Shown: piece after piece, positions 58,851 to 64,000 of the stretch
Numbering within the stretch: the first letter of the stretch is position 1
Layout: the number at the start of each line of letters is the position of its first letter
Assembly: GCA_038496675.1 (NCBI GenBank)
Contig: CM076655.1
Span: 24,729,075 to 24,793,074 of the forward strand
Origin: Rachycentron canadum
Lineage: Eukaryota > Chordata > Actinopteri > Carangiformes > Rachycentridae
Length of the DNA stretch: 64,000 nt
Direction: 5' to 3'
Translations under genes and position numbers: made by a program
Notes under the pieces: generated by a model
Seen by the model: the letters and a program-made list of their open reading frames with translations, nothing else
What the model was told of the DNA's origin: nothing
The model's database searches: none

Positions 58851-59284
58851 ACATACAGTCTAAAGGTAGATGTTAAAGGTCCATACGGTCTAAAGGTAGA
58901 TGTTAAAGGTCCATATAGTCTAAAGGTGGATGTTAAAGGTCCATACAGTCTAAAGGTTGACGTTAAAGGTCCATATAGTCTAAAGGTAGATGTTAAAGGT
59001 CATTAGTCTAAAGGTAGATGGTAAAGGTACATACAGTCTAAAGGTAGTTAAAGGTCCATTCAGTTTAAAGGTAGATGTTAAAGGTCCATAGTCTAAAAGT
59101 AGATGTTAAAGGTCATTAGTCTAAAGGTAGATGGTAAAGGTCCATACGGTCTAAAGGTAGATGTTAAAGGTCCATACAGTCTAAAGGTAGATGTTAAAGG
59201 TCCATACAGTCTAAAGGTAGATGTTAAAGGGCCATACAGTCTAAAGGTAGATGTTAAAGGTCCATACAGTCTAAAGGTAGACCT
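58851..59284 (+). repeat. 30-bp minisatellite, about 15 units (family B, locus 2)
   Basis: Same unit as at 16.6 kb (TTAAAGGTCCATACAGTC...). The left two thirds are diverged (CATATAGTC, CATTAGTC, CATTCAGTTT variants and one shortened step). The last five units are almost identical, suggesting recent growth at the right edge. Because the unit is 30 bp, it keeps a frame open at 59,103-59,336 encoding a ten-residue repeat (LKVDVKGPYS), with no evidence of expression. Confidence 0.95.
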
Positions 59285-59408
59285 CCATGTGGTCTTTGAT
59301 TATAAAGCAGGTCCAGGTTCTATATTAACACAGTGAAAGTATCAAAGGTCTCAGTCACAGAGAAATGCTCACAGCCTGGATTCAGAAACTGAGCCTTAAA
59401 ACCAGCTG
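59285..59408 (+). mobile_element. Family B element body, left part (locus 2)
   Basis: GATTATAAAGCAGGTCCAGG through CTGAGCCTTAAAACCAGCTG, matching 16,990-17,105 closely. It is broken off where family A fragment A13 begins. Confidence 0.85.
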
Positions 59409-59515
59409 ATTGTATTAAAGTCTATGTGAAAATGACCCTCACTTGATTTAATGCCTCAGTAAACATTTTCCAAATGAGTTTATGGTCTCAATCTCAGTCT
59501 TCTTCAATACAACAC
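59409..59515 (+). repeat. Dispersed repeat family A, fragment A13
   Basis: TTGTATTAAAGTCTATGTG through CTTCTTCAATACAACAC, the middle part of the unit only. It sits inside the interrupted family B element. Confidence 0.78.
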
Positions 59516-59956
59516 GCTGCACACCACAATGGATCCTTCGTGACCCAACCATGACCCAACCTTTCCCAAGATTCATTGTGCATCTGTAATGAAAAATAAT
59601 ATGGCAGTAAAATACACAAGCACCACACAGAAACCTTACACTTGTAAATGTAAGTGGGTTTCAGCTAACACTACAACTGTTAAAACCAAGGGCCTTAAAA
59701 CCTGGGGTTTCTGTGAAAAAGTGTTGTCAAGGTTACTACATAATGGGAGCCACCAGTAAGGGCAGGAACAGCTGGTGATGCAAAGCAAAAATCCACTGTA
59801 GACCAGATCGTCTCATTTAAATTCATCTACAAAGGACCAGACCTCTGAAGGACGTGGCCCTTGAATCGGGACACAGCTTCTGAGTGTTCACCTGAAATCT
59901 GCTAGATTTTTATTGGATTCTTCAGAAAATAGTCACCGACCTGTTGTTACTAGAGC
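59516..59956. other. Non-coding stretch between halves of family B element
   Basis: Contains the family D fragment at 59,844-59,880 (GAAGGACGTGGCCCTTGAAT). The rest is not recognised. Confidence 0.5.
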
Positions 59957-60098
59957 TCCAGAGAGAAGTCTGAGAGAAGAGATGTAAAACTTACCCTGAG
60001 ATGTTTTTTTTTGGTTCTTTGAATCACATATATCGTCTTATGGATATCAACACTTCAGATAAAATACAGGTAAAAGTGTAAAATATGGGACCTTTAAT
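59957..60098 (+). mobile_element. Family B element, right end
   Basis: CAGAGAGAAGTCTGAGAGAA, GATGTAAAACTTACCCTGAG, then AGATAAAATACAGG and TATGGGACCTTTAA. The final ATGGGACCTTTAA is the reverse complement of TTAAAGGTCCCAT, the start of the minisatellite unit and of the copy at 18.6 kb, so these are the terminal inverted repeats of a DNA element. Confidence 0.78.
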
Positions 60099-62039
60099 GT
60101 TCATCTGCAGTGGGAAAAGAAGAAGCAAACACCATGACATCAAAGTGTGTTGCCATCAGCTTTCATCACATCATCTCATTTTCAACAGAGCAGCTCAACC
60201 TCAAAGTCAAAACCTTTTCTTTTTTTTTTTGAATGCTCTGTATATACCAGTATAAAATACAGACAGAAATAATAATAATTAAAAAAAAAACAGTTTAACC
60301 ACTGATGTGGGGAGCAGTGAATGATTATTGCTGCAGCCTCAGAGCCTGTGTGTTAGTGAGACACTGGACTGGATTTGAGTCTGTATTGGTGTGAACAGGT
60401 TACATACACAGCAGTATCCAGGTTGCTTGACTTTATCAGCTGAATACCCCGATTCTGATAAAAGCCCAAATGTTCTCTAACTGCTGGTTCAGACGGATAA
60501 TAACAGAGGTGAAAACAACACGTGGATGTTTCTTTTTTCCCTCTCTGCTTTTCTCTGATCAGCTGAAAACATGTCTCTTCAGGGTTGAAGCATTAAGTCC
60601 CACCGTGCGCCTCTGACCCGAAGGTCACAGACGCCGAGGCATCATTCATCAGTAATTGCTCACCCGCATTGTTGTGCTGACCTCCAGCCTGCCGGCATTC
60701 AGACCTGACACGCTGGTACTTTATGTCCTGGACTGTTGTTCCTTCGTTCTGTCATTATGGAGGATGTGCTGGTCGGTTAATTGCAAGGTGTGGATGCAAG
60801 TGATCACCATCATCATCAGTAGAACAAACTTTCAGTCTGCTGCTTGGAGTGAATTCAAACTGTAGGAATATAACTACAAATCCATTTTGCTGTTGTTTAT
60901 ATCTTAGCAAGCAGGTCATTACCAGTCAATCCTGCAGTCAGCCAGGTTCAGAGTTAGGTCAGAGTCAAACCTGGCAACCCCATGAGGGCAGTACTTGCTG
61001 AGTGTAGCACTTTATTTATTTATTTCTTCAATAAATTCAATACTCACTGCTGAAACCACAATTTTTCGCCTTTATTCTTAGGTTTCAACACTTGTTCAGT
61101 AAACCAGACATGTTTGGAGTTGGTCAGAAAGTGTGATAGATAGAGGCTGTAGGCTGCTTTCAGTATGTATGCTAAGCTAAGCTCAACTCATCGTGGGCTA
61201 AATGTCTGAAGTGGATGCTTATGTTTTTATCCGCCAACCTGAACAACCTCACAGTTCGTGTCGAGTCTCCTGAAATATCGCCTCTACGATGGTAGGAGTA
61301 CTGGACCTTGTGCACCATGGTTACAATAATAACCATGTGGACTGTACAGAGAGTTGCGTACCTAGATCTGGCACCATGTTATGCTATAATAACAGTCATG
61401 GCTTGGTTAGTTTTAGGAAGACATGGTGATTTGGGTTTAAATAAGTTCCTCCTCAACATTTATTTGCTGACCACACAGGCGGACAGTCTCTCATCAGCTC
61501 GTCTGATTCTGCATAAATTCTTGTTGATCTTTGAGAGAACAGAGAGTTGGAAAGTCAAAAATGGAGGGACCTTTCAGATTTCGGATCAAGCTCTGCAGAT
61601 GTACTAACGCGTGAATGGAGGTGATGCTACAAACATGCTAACTTAGTTTAGTGGCCAAGCTAATTAGCTAGCTTGCTAAAGAAGAGTTCAAAAACCAAAA
61701 ACAGATTTCTTTTCCAGAATATAAAATATTGAATACCAGCTCCACCTCAGACAGTCAGACAGTTAAATAGTATATCTAATAATGTCTTATATAATAACAT
61801 ATCGGTCATAACATATAATAATTGAATTGAATTGAATTGATGAGGCACAACAGTGACATCCCAGTCTACAAATCACAGTTTCCACACATAAAGGAACATT
61901 GTTTGCATGTTTGGAGGATCCTTGAATATTGAATTTCATTTCATTTTAAACAAATTTCTCATATATTTTGGACAGAATATGTCTCTCAAATGTCACCGTC
62001 TCCACATGCAGCTGCTGAAATGGTTTGAAAAGATAAATC
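60099..62039. other. Non-coding stretch
   Basis: T run near 60,220-60,230. GAATTGAATTGAATTGA near 61,824-61,840. Open frames up to 99 codons (61,308-61,607) match nothing recognisable. Confidence 0.45.
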
Positions 62040-62165
62040 TGAGGTGCCCTGATGGCAGAGTGGTTAGGGTATGTACCATATGGCCGTACTGAACCATGAG
62101 CAGGAGGTCATGTGGGTCATGTGCAGGAAACGTGTCCGGTCCGACCTGTTAACCTGCCGAAATGA
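62040..62165 (+). mobile_element. tRNA-related SINE, decayed
   Basis: GATGGCAGAGTGGTTAGGGT provides a good A-box (TGGCAGAGTGGTT). GCCGTACTGAACCATGAGCA and GGTCCGACCTGTTAACCTGC follow the body order of a common fish SINE. The B-box region is mutated. Confidence 0.5.
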
Positions 62166-63720
62166 AAACCAAGACCAAAACCAAGCCTTTTCCTGGCCTT
62201 ATTTTTCATTTTGTCCATGTTAATTTTCAGTGCCTGCTGAGCTCTGATAGAGAGGCGACTCTTGCTGATTTTCTAATAAATTCATCTACATGCTGACAGA
62301 AAAAAAAGCACCTTTTAATGAGAAATATATCCAAACAAGTAACGATGGTGATCTGAGACAGACTGACACTGAGGCTCGATTTGATTAAAGCAAAAGCTCT
62401 TTAGTTACACAATGGAGGCAGACTGAGGATATAAAGTGAAGGACATTCAGTCTCACTAAAGATGACAACTTCCCCAAACTTCATATTACCCTGAATCTAA
62501 GTGAGGGGTCAGAGGTCACTTAATGTTCAGCTCTTCCCCTGCCTTTTTCCCTTTAATAGATTCACAGCACACGAGAGAAAACACAAAGTTATGTAACCTG
62601 AGTCATACTGGGAAAGAGTCCCATTAAAGGTTTTATGGCTCTTTGAAGCGCTGCAGCATCTATTCACTCAAATCTTTCAGCTGGATCCCAGACATGTTTT
62701 GGTGGCGTGATGGAGGTAAGTCGTACTGAGGGAACGGGGTTTGCTTTTCAAAAGTTGTTCAAAGGGTTTGAAGAAGTAAGCTCCCACCAAAACAAACTCA
62801 GAACTGAAGCTAGAAACAGGATTACAGTGGCTGAATGCATTTGGTGGAGGGGGGATGAAGAGGAAATGTAAGGTCTTAGGACGGAGTCAGTGCACCTGGA
62901 AACAAAGAGTTTTTCACTTCCTGGTTAACGCCTGCTTTGTCTCTTATAAAACTCTCTGTTTGTTTGTCTCACAGATCCAGAAGATGTTTTCTTCCTTTGT
63001 CATGTGAATCTATTTTTTTTAAAGGGGGGGGGGGGGGGGTGTGAAGGTCGAAACCCATACTCACTCATACTGTAAACACCACTTCAAATAATTTTCATAG
63101 AGGATCTTGGATTTTGTTTGGAAGGGTGGTTATATATATATAAAACATATAACATATATATACCTACACTGGCATTATGAGTTATTTCTGAAAGCCGGTT
63201 TGACCTGTACACCAGGACTCTGACACAGGGCTTCAACGCATGTCCACTGCAAAGTAATCGATCTGTTGGTTGTATGTTCAGCTGAAGAAGTGGATGAAGT
63301 GAGAGAGAGAGAAACACTGTATGAGGAGGAGTTTGCACAACCTCTCTTGTGACAAAGCGGGTGAGGACACACCATTTGTCCCCATTTGCCAGAATTTTTG
63401 ATTGTTTTCTCCATCATTAATCAACAGTTTGCAGATGCATAATTATCCCAGGTTTGTTTATGTTTTGCATTTTGTTTGGTTACAGTTCACAATTCATCAT
63501 TCCTTCTGGTAAAATAAAACGCTGACAATTGTTAAGTTTAAGATTTTAAGGTTTTAAGATTTAAGATTTTATGATACTGGGGTGAACCAAGCGTGGATGG
63601 GCGGTGAGTGGGGGGATTGGAGTTTATTTAGAGTATATTTAGTTTGAATTATGTTAAAAGATTAGTGAAATCGAGGACACAATGGGGGCTGTCTTGTAAA
63701 GTTAGAAATAACCCCTTTAC
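62166..63720. other. Non-coding stretch
   Basis: G run at 63,024-63,039 and TA-rich patch at 63,131-63,163. No gene or repeat recognised. Confidence 0.45.
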
Positions 63721-63734
63721 CTGTTTGGCTCCGG

Positions 63735-63765
63735 ATTGGCTCAAGTGATGGACTGGACTATAAAA
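63735..63765 (+). promoter_or_regulatory. Possible TATA/CCAAT core promoter
   Basis: ATTGG (inverted CCAAT, 63,735-63,739) lies 19 bp upstream of TATAAAA (63,759-63,765). Initiation would be expected near 63,790. Downstream sequence to the window end shows no recognisable exon, and about 120-150 bp further lies dispersed repeat family D, so this could be a repeat's promoter or chance. Confidence 0.25.
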
Positions 63766-63910
63766 GCAGTGTGTTCTGGGTGCAGGCGGGAGAGTTCCCA
63801 CCCAATCCTTACATATAAAAGTGTAATCCTCAGTCAACATTATTTTAATTTCCAGTGCACAGTGAATCTTGGGATAGGTTGGGCCTTAAGGATCTACCTG
63901 GAAAAATAAG

Positions 63911-63983
63911 GCCGCGTTTGAAGGAGCCTTCGAAATTGTCGGTCTTCAAATGCAGCCTGTGAAGGATGTGGCCCCAGCTTTAG
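63911..63983 (+). repeat. Dispersed repeat family D, longest copy
   Basis: GCCGCGTTTGAAGGAGCCTT, CAAATGCAGCCTGTGAAGGA and TGTGGCCCCAGCTTTAG. The last part matches the fragments at 59,844-59,880 and, inverted, 7,044-7,085. The element probably starts nearer 63,855 (GTGAATCTTGGGATAGG). Confidence 0.55.
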
Positions 63984-64000
63984 ACTACAGTGTGGCTCGT

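Overview
This 64 kb window reads as teleost fish nuclear DNA, most likely from a percomorph. The evidence is the repeat content: decayed L2-like, RTE/Rex3-like and other non-LTR retrotransposons, fish-type Tc1/mariner transposase pieces, a hAT transposase remnant, tRNA-related SINEs, many short non-autonomous repeats, abundant CA/GT/GA microsatellites and long poly(A)/poly(T) runs. Nothing looks prokaryotic or viral. I find no intact protein-coding gene, no exon I can recognise, no rRNA or tRNA gene and no CRISPR array. The long open frames are short and repeat-derived, or run through simple sequence or the assembly gap.

Layout. 1-5 kb is unique sequence with an AT-rich block and a GC-richer block (4.2-4.8 kb) carrying a perfect RFX-type X-box palindrome. 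5-10 kb holds three copies of a ~0.5 kb dispersed repeat ('family A', 13 copies or fragments in the window). 11.7-12.2 kb holds the hAT transposase remnant. 12.9-14.1 kb looks like possible regulatory DNA, followed by an L2-like reverse transcriptase fragment with its 3' tail. 16.6-17.3 kb holds a repeat ('family B') whose end has grown into a 30-bp minisatellite, with a second such locus at 58.9-59.4 kb. 20.8 kb has a fold-back element. 24.9, 32.0, 48.9 and 53.3 kb hold further LINE remnants. 38.8, 45.0 and 62.0 kb hold SINEs. 40.3 and 57.7 kb hold fragments from opposite ends of a Tc1-like transposase. 50.9-51.1 kb is an old 22-bp minisatellite. 56,620-56,998 is an assembly gap of N. The right end has a TATA/CCAAT pair near 63.75 kb.

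Between the repeats lie stretches without recognisable repeats, several with clustered homeodomain-type cores (TAATTA) or elevated CpG. Together with the lack of exons, this fits a gene desert or a very large intron near a developmental gene. That is inference: conservation cannot be tested from one sequence. The most notable observations are the minisatellite that seems to have grown from a transposon end, and the repeated carriage of a CTCF-like motif by family A. I did not find convincing evidence of a new biological system.
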